The notes beneath the pieces were generated by a model. That model searched no databases. It was not told the DNA's origin and saw only the letters and a list, made by a program, of their open reading frames with translations. A stretch of DNA of 46,437 nt from Prolixibacteraceae bacterium (GTDB lineage: Bacteria > Bacteroidota > Bacteroidia > Bacteroidales > Prolixibacteraceae), in NCBI GenBank assembly GCA_016930365.1, contig JAFGGY010000032.1:1-46437 (forward strand). The letters are read 5' to 3'. This document shows, in pieces, positions 28,654 to 38,921 of the stretch. Positions within the stretch are counted from its first letter, which is position 1. Each line of letters begins with the position of its first letter. The position numbers were made by a program, and so were the translations under genes.

Positions 28654-29526
28654 CTAATTGTTTAATTTATCCAGAATGCCAACGATACGTTCCAAATCGG
28701 TTGTTGAACCAAATGGGATAACGATTTTTCCTTTTCCTTTATTGTTTATTTTGAAATCGACATTGGTGTTGAAATGATTCGATAAATGATTTTTCAACGT
28801 TTCGTATGCCTGAGGAAATTTGGAGGTAGGTGTTTTCTTTTCTGTTTTTGGTTCGTCGGAATTCAGTTTGCGAACAATCTCTTCAATTTTGCGTACCGAA
28901 AAGTCGTAGTTTACAATTTGCTTGTAAAGCATAACCTGGGTTTCGGGATCTTTTACGTTGATAATAGCTCGTGCATGTCCCATCGATATTTCGTGCTCGC
29001 GAATGGCTTTTTGAATAATGGCCGGAAGTTTTAATAGTCGAAGGTAGTTCGAAATGGTTGAGCGTTTTTTCCCAACTCTTTCGCTGAGACTTTCTTGTGT
29101 GAGGTTGCATTCGTCGAGCAGGCGTTGGTAGCTTAAAGCTACTTCGATGGAATCGAGGTCTTCGCGCTGGATATTTTCTACCAGTGCCAATTCGAGCATG
29201 TTTTTATCGTCCGACTTACGAATAAAGGCCGGTACTTTGCTTAGCCCGGCAAGTTTAGACGCTCTAAACCGACGTTCGCCGGCAATAATCTGGTATTTTT
29301 TATCGCCGATTTTGCGCAGGGTAAGGGGTTGAATAATACCAACTTCCTTAATCGATTTTGAGAGTTCGTTTAGGGCTTCCTCGTCAAACGTGGTACGAGG
29401 TTGCCATGGGTTTGCTTCTATCTCGTTTACGTTAACCTCGTCGATTGCTGCCGCGGGGTTTTGTACTTCGTCGGCATCGGTCATTAATGCGCCTAAGCCT
29501 CTTCCTAATGCATTCCTTTTAGCCAT
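28654..29526 (-). CDS. parB: ParB/RepB/Spo0J family partition protein
   Basis: ALGRGLGALM; ANPWQPRTTFDEEALNELSKSIKEVGIIQPLTLR; IIAGERRFRASKLAGL; HTH. Confidence 0.96.
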   Translation of the reverse strand: MAKRNALGRGLGALMTDADEVQNPAAAIDEVNVNEIEANPWQPRTTFDEEALNELSKSIKEVGIIQPLTLRKIGDKKYQIIAGERRFRASKLAGLSKVPAFIRKSDDKNMLELALVENIQREDLDSIEVALSYQRLLDECNLTQESLSERVGKKRSTISNYLRLLKLPAIIQKAIREHEISMGHARAIINVKDPETQVMLYKQIVNYDFSVRKIEEIVRKLNSDEPKTEKKTPTSKFPQAYETLKNHLSNHFNTNVDFKINNKGKGKIVIPFGSTTDLERIVGILDKLNN

Positions 29527-29551
29527 GTGAAATGGTTTTCAACGTAAAGTG

Positions 29552-30322
29552 TTAATTGTCTTTGTTATTTTCAATAAGTTCTTTTGCCAAATTAAGGTGG
29601 TTTATTGCTCCCTTCGACGAGGCATCGTAAAGCAACGCCGGCTTACCGTAGCTGGGGGCTTCGCTTAAACGAATGTTGCGCTGAATAACGGTGTCGAAAA
29701 CCATGTCCTGAAAATGTCGTTTTACTTCTTCGTAAACCTGGTTCGAAAGGTTTAGACGTGAGTCGTACATGGTGAGCAAAAAGCCTTCGATGGCCAGTTC
29801 GGTGTTTAGCCTGTTTTGAATAATTTTGATGGTATTGAGCAGTTTACCCAGACCTTCGAGTGCAAAATATTCGCATTGCACCGGTATTATGACTGAATTG
29901 GCTGCGGTAAGCGCATTTACCGTTATTAAACCCAACGACGGTGAACAGTCGATGAGTATAAAATCGTATTTTTCCTTTAGGGCATCGGTAACTTGTTTGA
30001 GTATCTTCTCGCGTTCGGGCATGTTGAGCATTTCAATCTCGGCTCCTACCAAATCGATGTGAGATGGAATGAGGTCGAGCCCGTCGATTTCGGTTTTTAA
30101 TATGGCACTTTCGGGTTCGATATTATCAACAATACATTCGTAAATGCTGTTTTCGATGGTTTTTAAATCGAAGCCTAAACCCGAAGTAGCATTCGCCTGC
30201 GGGTCGGCATCAATGAGCAGAACCTTCTTCTCGAGAACAGCCAAACTAGCTGATAGATTGATTGCTGTGGTTGTTTTTCCTACTCCGCCTTTCTGGTTTG
30301 CCAGTGCTATTATTTTACCCAT
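29552..30322 (-). CDS. parA: ParA family ATPase (Soj)
   Basis: [60 protein letters not shown]. Confidence 0.96.
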   Translation of the reverse strand: MGKIIALANQKGGVGKTTTAINLSASLAVLEKKVLLIDADPQANATSGLGFDLKTIENSIYECIVDNIEPESAILKTEIDGLDLIPSHIDLVGAEIEMLNMPEREKILKQVTDALKEKYDFILIDCSPSLGLITVNALTAANSVIIPVQCEYFALEGLGKLLNTIKIIQNRLNTELAIEGFLLTMYDSRLNLSNQVYEEVKRHFQDMVFDTVIQRNIRLSEAPSYGKPALLYDASSKGAINHLNLAKELIENNKDN

Positions 30323-30441
30323 TTGCAATTCATTTTTTTGTATCCCAAAATTAATATTTTAACTCACAATGCCATCATTTATTTTTTCCGAATATGAGCA
30401 TTATGCTTTGCTGTTTTCTTTTGTTCCTTTCTATTACCTGT

Positions 30442-32928
30442 TTACAAGGGGTCAACGTCGATGTTTATTTGTACCGAACGATTGTTTTCGTATTTTATAA
30501 CTTTGTTGATACCGTTTTCGATTTCAGTTTTTGCTTTATCGGGCGGAATTGTTTTTTCGAGTTTTATGCGAATAATTAGTTGATAGTATTGTTGAATGCG
30601 GCTTATCAGGTGAAAATCGGGTCCTAGCACCCTACCTTTGAATGTTTTTCGAAGTTCGCTTCCGAGCTGTTTCGATGCGTTAATGGCTCTGTCGCGGTCT
30701 TTGTGTTTTATGGTAATGTTAATAAGCCGATACCAGGGTGGATATCGGAAAATTTTTCGTTCTTCGATGTAGGTATTGAAAAAGGCTTCGTAATTGTTTT
30801 CTTTTACCATGTGAATTACCGGGTGTTCGGGTTGCGATGTTTGGATAATCACTTTTCCGCGTTTGTTTTTTCGCCCCGAACGTCCACTAACCTGTGCCAT
30901 AAGCTGAAAGGCGCGTTCGAACGACCGAAAATCGGGGTAGTTGAGTAAATTATCGGCATTTAGTATGCCTACTGTGCTAACATGGTCGAAATCGAGTCCT
31001 TTGGTTATCATTTGGGTGCCAACCAGTATCTGTGTTTTTTTGGTCGAGAAATTGTGTAATACTTTTTCGAAGCCGTATTTAGTTTTGGTGGCATCGTAAT
31101 CGAGCCTGCCAACTGTTACATCGGGGAAAATGATTTTGAGTTCGTCTTCAACTTTTTCGGTACCAAAACCTTTGGTTTGTATGTCGGTTGAGTTGCAATC
31201 GGGGCAGGCCGTGGGCAAGTTGATGCTGTATCCGCAATAATGGCATTGCAGGTTGTTGAAATATTTGTGGTAGGTGAGGCTAACATCGCAATGTTTGCAT
31301 TTGGGTATCCAACCACAGCTACGGCATTGTAGAAATGGTGAAAATCCTCGTCGATTTTGAAACAGAATAACCTGCTCGTTTTGAGACAGTGCAATTTCGA
31401 TAGCCTCGAATAACAGCGGAGCAAAATGCGATTTCATTTGCTTGCGTTTGTAGGCGGTTTTGAGGTCGGCAATGATAATTTCGGGCAATTCTATGTTGCT
31501 GTGCCGTTTGTTAAGCTGAACATAGCCGTATTTGCGGGTTTTGGCATTGAAATACGACTCGAACGATGGGGTAGCGGTTCCCATCAGTACTTTTGCATGG
31601 TGCATGGTTGCCAGTACAACGGCAGCATCGCGGGCATTGTAGCGTGGAGCAGGGTCGAATTGCTTAAACGATGTTTCGTGCTCTTCGTCAACTATAATAA
31701 GTCCCAGGTTTTTAAAGGGGAGCAGCAGTGCCGAACGAGCTCCCAATACCAATTGGTATTTATTGCTTTCCGAATTTGAAAAGCCAAGCACTTTGTTCCA
31801 GATCTCAACGCGTTCTGAGTCGTTGAATTTCGAATGGTAAATGCCGGCTTTGTCGCCAAATACGGCTGTGAGGCGTTCGATTATCTGCGAGGTGAGTGCA
31901 ATTTCGGGTAAGAGGTAAAGCACTTGTTTTCCTGCTTTCATTTGTTGCTGAATCATGCGGATGTATATCTCGGTTTTTCCGCTGGCCGTAATGCCGTGAA
32001 GCAGCACCACATCTTTATGAATGAAATTGCTGTGTATTTCGTTAAGTGCTTTTTCCTGGTAAGGGTTCAGTATGCTTATTTCTTTCGATTTTTCAATATC
32101 GGGCAAGCGTTCAATTTCAACATCAAAAACTTCGATGTAGCCTCTTTTTTGTAATTGTTTAAGGGTGCTTTCGCTGAATGTTGCGTTGCTGAGCAGCTCT
32201 TTTTTTGCCAGGGGTGCAGATTGTTGAGGGGCGTAAAAGCTGAGCTTGTTAAGCAAAAACATAAATAAGTCGAGTTGTTTTTTTGCTCTTTTTAGCTTTT
32301 CGAAAGCCGTTTTCATGGCTTCTTCGTTTTTCAACGAGGTGTTGATTCGAATATAAGGGACGGTTTTTGGTCGAACAGCTTTTTTGAGTTCTTCTTCAAT
32401 AATAACAGCTCCTTTTTGCAATAACGATTTTATAAGTGGGTATGCATTAGCCCGTTTCGTAAGTGAATTGATTTGCTGTAAATTGGTTTTTTTCTGGAAC
32501 GCGATAAACTGATATACGGTTTCTTCGGTGGGAGAGAGCTTATCGTTTTCAGTTTCGACCCATTCGTTGTTTATCGAAACTGCTGTTTGGCTGTCGAGTT
32601 TTAGCCCCGAAGGCAAAGCGGCTTTCATCACTTCGCCCTCGCTGCACATGTAATAGGTTGCTATCCATTTCCAAAACCGAAACTGAATGTCGCTTAATAC
32701 CGGCGATTCGTCCAGAACTAATTCAATGGCTTTGGTTTCGTATTCGGGTTTGTTGGTGTGAATTTTTTTTACCAGCCCGGTATGTAATTTGCGTTGCCCA
32801 AATTGAACAATAACCCTTCCTCCAACTACAATTTTATCGTTGAATTGGGGTGGAATGCGGTAGGTGAATTCCTGCTTAACCGGTACAGGCAATAACACAT
32901 CGGCAAATAAAACTGCATGTTGAGTCAT
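30442..32928 (-). CDS. priA: Primosomal protein N' (replication restart helicase PriA)
   Basis: VLLHGITASGKTEIYIRMI; IIVDEEHETSFKQ; zinc-binding CRSCGWIPKCKHCDVSLTYH...CHYCGYS; GTEKVEDEL. Confidence 0.96.
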   Translation of the reverse strand: MTQHAVLFADVLLPVPVKQEFTYRIPPQFNDKIVVGGRVIVQFGQRKLHTGLVKKIHTNKPEYETKAIELVLDESPVLSDIQFRFWKWIATYYMCSEGEVMKAALPSGLKLDSQTAVSINNEWVETENDKLSPTEETVYQFIAFQKKTNLQQINSLTKRANAYPLIKSLLQKGAVIIEEELKKAVRPKTVPYIRINTSLKNEEAMKTAFEKLKRAKKQLDLFMFLLNKLSFYAPQQSAPLAKKELLSNATFSESTLKQLQKRGYIEVFDVEIERLPDIEKSKEISILNPYQEKALNEIHSNFIHKDVVLLHGITASGKTEIYIRMIQQQMKAGKQVLYLLPEIALTSQIIERLTAVFGDKAGIYHSKFNDSERVEIWNKVLGFSNSESNKYQLVLGARSALLLPFKNLGLIIVDEEHETSFKQFDPAPRYNARDAAVVLATMHHAKVLMGTATPSFESYFNAKTRKYGYVQLNKRHSNIELPEIIIADLKTAYKRKQMKSHFAPLLFEAIEIALSQNEQVILFQNRRGFSPFLQCRSCGWIPKCKHCDVSLTYHKYFNNLQCHYCGYSINLPTACPDCNSTDIQTKGFGTEKVEDELKIIFPDVTVGRLDYDATKTKYGFEKVLHNFSTKKTQILVGTQMITKGLDFDHVSTVGILNADNLLNYPDFRSFERAFQLMAQVSGRSGRKNKRGKVIIQTSQPEHPVIHMVKENNYEAFFNTYIEERKIFRYPPWYRLINITIKHKDRDRAINASKQLGSELRKTFKGRVLGPDFHLISRIQQYYQLIIRIKLEKTIPPDKAKTEIENGINKVIKYENNRSVQINIDVDPL

Positions 32929-32980
32929 GCCTCAAAAATAACACAAAGCCTGTTGCCTTCGAAAATTTTTCGAACAATAA

Positions 32981-33724
32981 TTACCCCAGCAACTTTTCTC
33001 TTTTCTGAAGATTCATCATTCCACCCAGGAAAAACACTACCGAACCGACACCCAAAAAGATACGATTTTTACTAGTGAGCGATTGCCAAACCATTTCGCT
33101 TACATCGGAGGTTTGACCATAAGGATTGAAGAAAATATTCCAATAGCTGGTACTTAGTTCATCGGATAAAATGAGAAGAATTACCCCAAGTATAATAATT
33201 ACTGCGGCAGTTGCATTGCCCGATTTCAATACAGTCGAAAGGTAAAAGGTGAGCATGCCCAGAAAAGCAAGCGGAAAGAAAACACTTACCGACATACTGA
33301 ATACGTTGAACGAAACAAAGGCATACTTGAGCAACAGCGAAATGATTATTGTTAAAAGAAAAGTGATGCTATATATGAGTAACAAGCGCATAAGCCAAAC
33401 CCTGTAGCGGTAGTCGGGAATACCAAAAATAATCTCAAGCGTACGTCCGTCTTTGTCGCTTTGTATGCCAAATGCCGATGGGTAAAAAAGCAAAAGGGCT
33501 CCGGTAAGCAATAAAGTGCTGTACACTCCGGCTTCTTCTACTTCCTGACCATTAAACAGGTTTACCCCAATTATGAAAAAGGTAATAGCAACGGCGCTAA
33601 GCAAAAAGTAGATAAACTTATTTCCGAAAATTATTTTCAGGTTGTACTTTACCATATTTGCGTTGGTAATAAACAGGGCAGACAGGTGCTGCATTATTGA
33701 TTTATTTTTCGTTGTTGTGTTCAT
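32981..33724 (-). CDS. ABC-2 type transporter permease
   Basis: Multi-TM; GIQSDKDGRTLEIIFGIPDYRYRVWLMRLLLIYSITFLLT; adjacent to the ABC ATPase domain gene. Confidence 0.78.
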   Translation of the reverse strand: MNTTTKNKSIMQHLSALFITNANMVKYNLKIIFGNKFIYFLLSAVAITFFIIGVNLFNGQEVEEAGVYSTLLLTGALLLFYPSAFGIQSDKDGRTLEIIFGIPDYRYRVWLMRLLLIYSITFLLTIIISLLLKYAFVSFNVFSMSVSVFFPLAFLGMLTFYLSTVLKSGNATAAVIIILGVILLILSDELSTSYWNIFFNPYGQTSDVSEMVWQSLTSKNRIFLGVGSVVFFLGGMMNLQKREKLLG

Positions 33725-33739
33725 TTTCGTATTTTTTTC

Positions 33740-33815
33740 AATCTTTTGTGCTTAAAAACAAAAAGGGTGCAACGTTTTATTGGTTAAAATAGAACGTTGC
33801 TTTATCCTTTGTGTT
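33740..33815 (-). terminator. Terminator-like or processing hairpin between RND-ABC fusion and ABC permease
   Basis: Arms GCAACGTT (33768-33775) / AACGTTGC (33792-33799), flanking AAGG/CCTT, then minus-strand TTTTTGTTTTT. Confidence 0.5.
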
Positions 33816-33861
33816 TTTCTTAGTGCTCCTTTGTTTTATAAATACTTATGCAAAGTTTTTT

Positions 33862-34700
33862 CTATTTTGCCCCCGATTGCAGCCACAAATATGCGTCTTC
33901 GAGGTTTGGTGTTACGTTAACAGCATTGCTAAGAGGCTTGTCTTTAGCTACAATACGTAAACGTACTTCGTTACCCTCCTGACGATGGTGTGCCACGTTA
34001 AACTTTTGAGTGTATTTCTCAAATTCGGTTCCGGGTATTAAAACTTCCCATACGTGTCCTTCGGCTTCGTCGGTCATGTGGCGTGGCGAGCCTACATATT
34101 GAACTGCTCCTTTACGTAACACAGCCAATTGGCTACACGAGCTGGCAATATCTTCAATAATGTGTGTCGAAAATATTACAATACGCTCGCGGCTGAGTTC
34201 AACCAGAAGGTTACGGAAACGGATGCGTTCGCGTGGGTCAAGACCTGCTGTAGGTTCGTCAACTACCAGCACACGTGGCAAGTGTAACAATACCTGTGCA
34301 ATACCAACGCGTTGTTTCATACCACCCGAGAACGAACCAATTTTCTTGTCGCGGTTTTCCCACATGTGAACACTCTCGAGTACTTGTTGAACCCTTTTGT
34401 TTCGTGCTGTAGGATTGCTGATATTTTTCAGTGTGGCCTGGTATTGCAGGTAATCCCATGCCGACATGTTTTCGTACATACCAAAATCCTGAGGCAGGTA
34501 GCCAATAAGCCCTTGTAGTTCCTCTCGTTTTTCATCGGTATCAATATTATTGAACCAAACCTTTCCATAACTTTGGTTGTTGATGCCACAAATGGCTCGC
34601 ATGAGGGTTGATTTACCGGCTCCATTGGGACCTAAAAGGCCATACATGCCTTGTCCAATCTCGAGTGAAACACCTTGTAGTGCTTTAAATGGGGTATTTC
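33862..34700 (-). other. ABC nucleotide-binding domain of the fusion
   Basis: Walker A at 34606-34632, signature at 34300-34332, Walker B at 34243-34273. Confidence 0.93.
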
Positions 34701-37700
34701 TTTTACCAATTACGGGTATTGAAAGCACCATTTGATATAACATTCGCAATAAGTTACTGCCCCGGCCTTTAAGGCGGTTAATGTTGATTTTTTCTTGATG
34801 TATTTTTTGAGAAACGGAGTCAACCATTAATGCGAAATAAAACAATACCAATACGATTGCGGGTAATCCAAAATGATTGGTTTGTAAGTATAGGTATGCC
34901 GTAATAATTACCGGGAATCCCCAATGCCAGATGTTGAATAACCAACGCGCAGGTTTTACTGCTATGTTTCGGGTAATACTGATTTTTTTCAGTATGAGCA
35001 ATACATTTCGTGTTAGAAAGTAAATACCCAGCATGGCAAGTAGAATCCACCCGTTTTGCTTAAGGTAGAACATGACCATATATACAAGGTAGCCCAATAC
35101 CGGAAGTTTCCAGGTTAGTTCACTCAGGTCTCGCCAGCTATGGTATACTTTTTCTTCGTTAAAGTCTTCACGTAACTTTTGTCCTCCCGTTAATTCGCGC
35201 GAGAAGCGTCCCGGGCGATCGTATATTTTAACCAGGTTTTGAATGCGTATCGTAATTGGTTCATCCTGAGGAATGATAGTTTCGTTGGCTTTTCGTAAAC
35301 TGTTCATGATAAACCACACTGTGGCTGGTACAAGAGTGATAACCAGTATGGTACAAACTATTTGCCACAAGAAACTGTTCATTCCGAAATAAATAATAAC
35401 GCCACCAATTACAAATGCAGCATATTGCAACAGTTTAAGCCACAGAGGTAGGCTTCTGAACCAATCGAGTGCAGTATGTAGTCCGGAATAAAAAGCCGGA
35501 ATGAATACCAGTGTAAGTAAAGTACTAAAGGCTAAACCTCCAATTACGGTTAATGCAAACGGAGCACCAATAATACCTACGTATTCCGAGTTGCCCATAG
35601 CAAGAGGCAACATGGCTACAATGGTTGTAATAGCTGTAATCATTATCGGTCGAAGTCGGGCCAGGCCTGCCATAATTAGAGCACGCTCGCGACGATAGCC
35701 CCGCTTTTGTAGAATATTGTTATAATCGATAAGGATTATTCCGTTGTTTACTACAACCCCGAGCAAAATAATGAAACCCATAAGTGTGTTGGCCGATAGC
35801 AGCGAGTTGCCTGTAAGTATAAGCATTAGCAGCGAACCAATAGCGGCAAACGGAATTGAAAACATCATTACAAATGGTGTGGCAAACGATTCGAATACCG
35901 ATGCCAGAATCATAAATATGAGCAGAAAAGCCATAGCTATAAGCGGGTAGTATGCTGAAAAATCATCTTCTACGTGAACAACTTCTACCGCAACACCCGA
36001 AGGCAATGGAATACCGGCTACCAGTTGATCAACTTCGGCACGGGCACTTTCCAGTAAATCTTTGTCGTCGGTTATTTCAGATTCAAAACTGTATGTGAGT
36101 TCGATTTGCTTATCGCGGTTCAATCGATTTATACGTGAAATACCCGAACTATAATAAATGCGTGAAATATCCTGAAGTTGGTAATTGCTTCCGTCGTCGC
36201 TTTGTATTTCAAGTTTTTCGAGGTCGTACATACGCATCGGTGTCAGTTCAGTTAAGGTGTCGGTACGGATTATAATCTCGTATTCCTGATCGCCTTGTTT
36301 AAAATTAAATCCCGATTCAACTTCTTTTCTGAACGATGATAATTCGTTCATAACACTCCTCATTGCGATGTTGTTACGACCGGTCATTTCGTTATCGAAC
36401 TGTAAGTGCACTTCAGGCCTGTCAGATGCCATGTTGCTGCTCACACGTCCAATACCTTCTAATTCGCCAAGATAATATTCCATATCCTCAGCTACTCGCG
36501 TCATCATTTCGTAGTCCTGACCTTTAATAATTATCCGTTCTTGTTCCGAACCGATGCCTAACATTCGCTCCATACGAGCGGCCTGGTTCATTGCACCACC
36601 TCCGGCTCCGGATTGTTCGCTCGATGCCGATTGTTCAAAGTCAATCTCAGCATAGCGGTCGTAGTCGTCCATGATGCTGTAAATCGCATTTTTTACTGCG
36701 TTAAAATCACGATCGGCAATATCTTCATAATCATCTTTAAGCGTAACGGTTATTACAGCACTTTCTGCTTCAACCTGGCTCGAAATGTTATCCTGTTCGG
36801 CGAGATTTAGCAGCTCATCTTCCATGGAAACTACCAGTTTGTCGGTTTTTTCGAGTGTCGAACCCGAATCCATGGTAACGTAAATGCTAATTTGGTTGTT
36901 CTCTACCTCTTGCAACGATTGTGTATGGATGCTTAGGCTAATTAATACAGTAGCAAAAAACAGTACTAAACCACTAACAATAATTGCAACCGGGTTTCGA
37001 AGTGCTGTTTTTAAAAGCAATACATATACCTGAACCATACGGCTTCGAATCGATAATTTTTCGAAAGCAGCAATTTTTTTTCGTTTTTCGCTGTTTCGAA
37101 GTATCAGGTAAGTAAGCATAGGGATAAGCAGTAAGGCAACCAAAAACGAAATGAAAAGAGTACTTACAATAGATACTCCAATTTCGCGTCCAAATAATTG
37201 AACCGTAACATCACTGGTGAAAAAGAATGGTAAAAATACACAAATGGTGGTAAGTGTTGCTGCAAATACCGAACGCCATACCTCGGTTGTACCGTTAATT
37301 ACGGCATCGCGCATAGTTTGGCCTTTGCCGGCCAGTCGGTATATGTTTTCGAGCACCACCACGCTGTTGTCAATCAACATTCCTATGGCCAGAGCCATAC
37401 CTACTAACGTAAGGCTGTTTATCGATATTCCGAAACCGTAAAAGAAGTTGAAAGCAGCATATACCGATATAGGAATCGACAATGCCACAACGGTTACGAG
37501 CCTGATGTTGCGTAAAAAGTACCATAAAATAACCACGGCCAGTAAGCCACCAACTAAGGCTAATTGAATAATCTGGTCAATGTTTTTTTCCATTGTTTCG
37601 GCCGAGTCGCTTTGTATCAGTAATTGCACACCATAATCTTTCATTTGTTCGTTGAGTGTGGCAATAACTTCGCGTGTTTTGTGCGACAAGTCAATTAGGT

Positions 37701-38562
37701 TCACCGAATTGTTGTTTACAAGCGTTATTGATATTACATCTTTGCCATTCAAGCGGCTGTACGATTCTTCTTCCTTGGTTCCAAACGTAATCGATGAGAT
37801 ATCCTTTAACCGAATTCCCGAAGTCTCATCAACTACCACGTTGCCAATGTCTGAAACTGACTCAAATTCAGCCGATACGTTTACAAAGTAACGCGACGAT
37901 GCTTCATATACATCGCCCACGTATGTGCGTTCGGTTTGACCTCCCTGTAGTAGTTGCTGGATACGTGATGGCGTTAAATTGTAAGCTTCGGCTATACCAG
38001 GTATTACTTCAATTTCAATCGATTTTTCGCGCCCACCATATACTGTTACCGATGCAATACCATCGATGTTTAGCAGTGGGTCGCTTATTTTTTCGTCTGT
38101 AATGTTCCGCAGCCGGTCAACACCTCCTTCACCCAGTACCTGCAAGGTCATAAACTGGTTCTCTGTTGAGCGAACATCAACATTATCAACTTCAACAGAA
38201 AATGTTTCGGGTATTTGAGCCGCTGCTTCTTTTACCTTTTCCTGAAGTTTAAGTTCAGCATATTTCAGGTTTACCCCCTGGTTGTAGGTTATTTCTATTG
38301 TTCCGTTGCGCCTTGAGGCCATCGATGTTATCTCTTCTACACCGTCCATTTGACCAATTGCGCCTTCGAGCGGAATAATAGCCTCTCGTTCCATGTATCC
38401 CGGGTTCACCTCGCTCGATGAATTTACCATTACCACCATCGAAGGTGTTTCTGGCACCGGGTACAGTTCCATAGGCAAGCGGTTGTACGAAATGACCCCA
38501 AGCAATACCATGGCAATAAATACCATGCTAATCAGTGTTTTACGTCGGATAATAAAATCCAT
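33862..38562 (-). CDS. Fused RND efflux permease - ABC transporter ATPase (1566 aa)
   Basis: One open frame. AcrB-like RND (GMALAIGMLIDNSVVVLENIYRL, second-half IILLGVVVNNGIILIDYNN), then extra TM helices, then ABC NBD with GPNGAGKST, FSGGMKQRVG, VLVVDEPTAGLD, STHIIED. Confidence 0.93.
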   Translation of the reverse strand: MDFIIRRKTLISMVFIAMVLLGVISYNRLPMELYPVPETPSMVVMVNSSSEVNPGYMEREAIIPLEGAIGQMDGVEEITSMASRRNGTIEITYNQGVNLKYAELKLQEKVKEAAAQIPETFSVEVDNVDVRSTENQFMTLQVLGEGGVDRLRNITDEKISDPLLNIDGIASVTVYGGREKSIEIEVIPGIAEAYNLTPSRIQQLLQGGQTERTYVGDVYEASSRYFVNVSAEFESVSDIGNVVVDETSGIRLKDISSITFGTKEEESYSRLNGKDVISITLVNNNSVNLIDLSHKTREVIATLNEQMKDYGVQLLIQSDSAETMEKNIDQIIQLALVGGLLAVVILWYFLRNIRLVTVVALSIPISVYAAFNFFYGFGISINSLTLVGMALAIGMLIDNSVVVLENIYRLAGKGQTMRDAVINGTTEVWRSVFAATLTTICVFLPFFFTSDVTVQLFGREIGVSIVSTLFISFLVALLLIPMLTYLILRNSEKRKKIAAFEKLSIRSRMVQVYVLLLKTALRNPVAIIVSGLVLFFATVLISLSIHTQSLQEVENNQISIYVTMDSGSTLEKTDKLVVSMEDELLNLAEQDNISSQVEAESAVITVTLKDDYEDIADRDFNAVKNAIYSIMDDYDRYAEIDFEQSASSEQSGAGGGAMNQAARMERMLGIGSEQERIIIKGQDYEMMTRVAEDMEYYLGELEGIGRVSSNMASDRPEVHLQFDNEMTGRNNIAMRSVMNELSSFRKEVESGFNFKQGDQEYEIIIRTDTLTELTPMRMYDLEKLEIQSDDGSNYQLQDISRIYYSSGISRINRLNRDKQIELTYSFESEITDDKDLLESARAEVDQLVAGIPLPSGVAVEVVHVEDDFSAYYPLIAMAFLLIFMILASVFESFATPFVMMFSIPFAAIGSLLMLILTGNSLLSANTLMGFIILLGVVVNNGIILIDYNNILQKRGYRRERALIMAGLARLRPIMITAITTIVAMLPLAMGNSEYVGIIGAPFALTVIGGLAFSTLLTLVFIPAFYSGLHTALDWFRSLPLWLKLLQYAAFVIGGVIIYFGMNSFLWQIVCTILVITLVPATVWFIMNSLRKANETIIPQDEPITIRIQNLVKIYDRPGRFSRELTGGQKLREDFNEEKVYHSWRDLSELTWKLPVLGYLVYMVMFYLKQNGWILLAMLGIYFLTRNVLLILKKISITRNIAVKPARWLFNIWHWGFPVIITAYLYLQTNHFGLPAIVLVLFYFALMVDSVSQKIHQEKININRLKGRGSNLLRMLYQMVLSIPVIGKRNTPFKALQGVSLEIGQGMYGLLGPNGAGKSTLMRAICGINNQSYGKVWFNNIDTDEKREELQGLIGYLPQDFGMYENMSAWDYLQYQATLKNISNPTARNKRVQQVLESVHMWENRDKKIGSFSGGMKQRVGIAQVLLHLPRVLVVDEPTAGLDPRERIRFRNLLVELSRERIVIFSTHIIEDIASSCSQLAVLRKGAVQYVGSPRHMTDEAEGHVWEVLIPGTEFEKYTQKFNVAHHRQEGNEVRLRIVAKDKPLSNAVNVTPNLEDAYLWLQSGAK
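34700..35217 (-). other. Membrane-helix insertion between apparent ABC beta-1 (ITIRIQNLVKIYD) and the rest of the NBD
   Basis: Hydrophobic segments LGYLVYMVMFYL, WILLAMLGIYFLTRNVLLIL, FPVIITAYLYL, LPAIVLVLFYFALMV lie between ITIRIQNLVKIYD (35218-35256) and FKALQGVSLEIGQGMYGLLGPNGAGKST. Confidence 0.7.
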
Positions 38563-38602
38563 ATCTTTATCTTGTTACAATTATCATTAATAAAAACTAT
38601 TT

Positions 38603-38790
38603 GGGCGGCCGGGCGGTATCCGGCTCCTATTCGTATGTTTCGTTGCCGGGTTTCGCTTGTCGTGGTGGTGGCTTCCGAAGGTCGCCCCACCACTCCGGCT
38701 TAACCTCGGCATCGTACCACACTCATATCCACCTCTTACCTGCCGCGCGTACGCCAACGCTTGTCGCATTGATGCTTCGGTCGTAATCCC
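38603..38790. other. GC-rich, dyad-containing intergenic element between the two RND genes
   Basis: Visible composition jump against AT-rich flanks; dyads GCCGG/CCGGC, GTGGTGG/CCACCAC and palindrome GCGTACGC. Confidence 0.5.
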
Positions 38791-38921
38791 TCAGATTAAA
38801 TTCCAATTATTCTCAGTGAGATTATCGTACCTTTTATACAATTTTATGTACCCGGCCATGCTAATTGAAATTACTTTAAATTGCATCAATTGGTCGGTTC
38901 ATTTTATCAAACTTTTTTTAT

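Noticed and set aside
33862-38562. RND-ABC fusion as a simple assembly or frameshift artefact
   Set aside because: Frame is continuous for 1566 codons, and the junction carries its own in-frame TM helices and ABC beta-1-like segment, which a random join would not produce.
38587-38769. Minus-strand 60-aa ORF in the GC-rich spacer as a real gene
   Set aside because: Arg/Gly/Pro-rich translation without signal or domain; composition is explained by GC-rich noncoding DNA. Kept only as part of the spacer finding.
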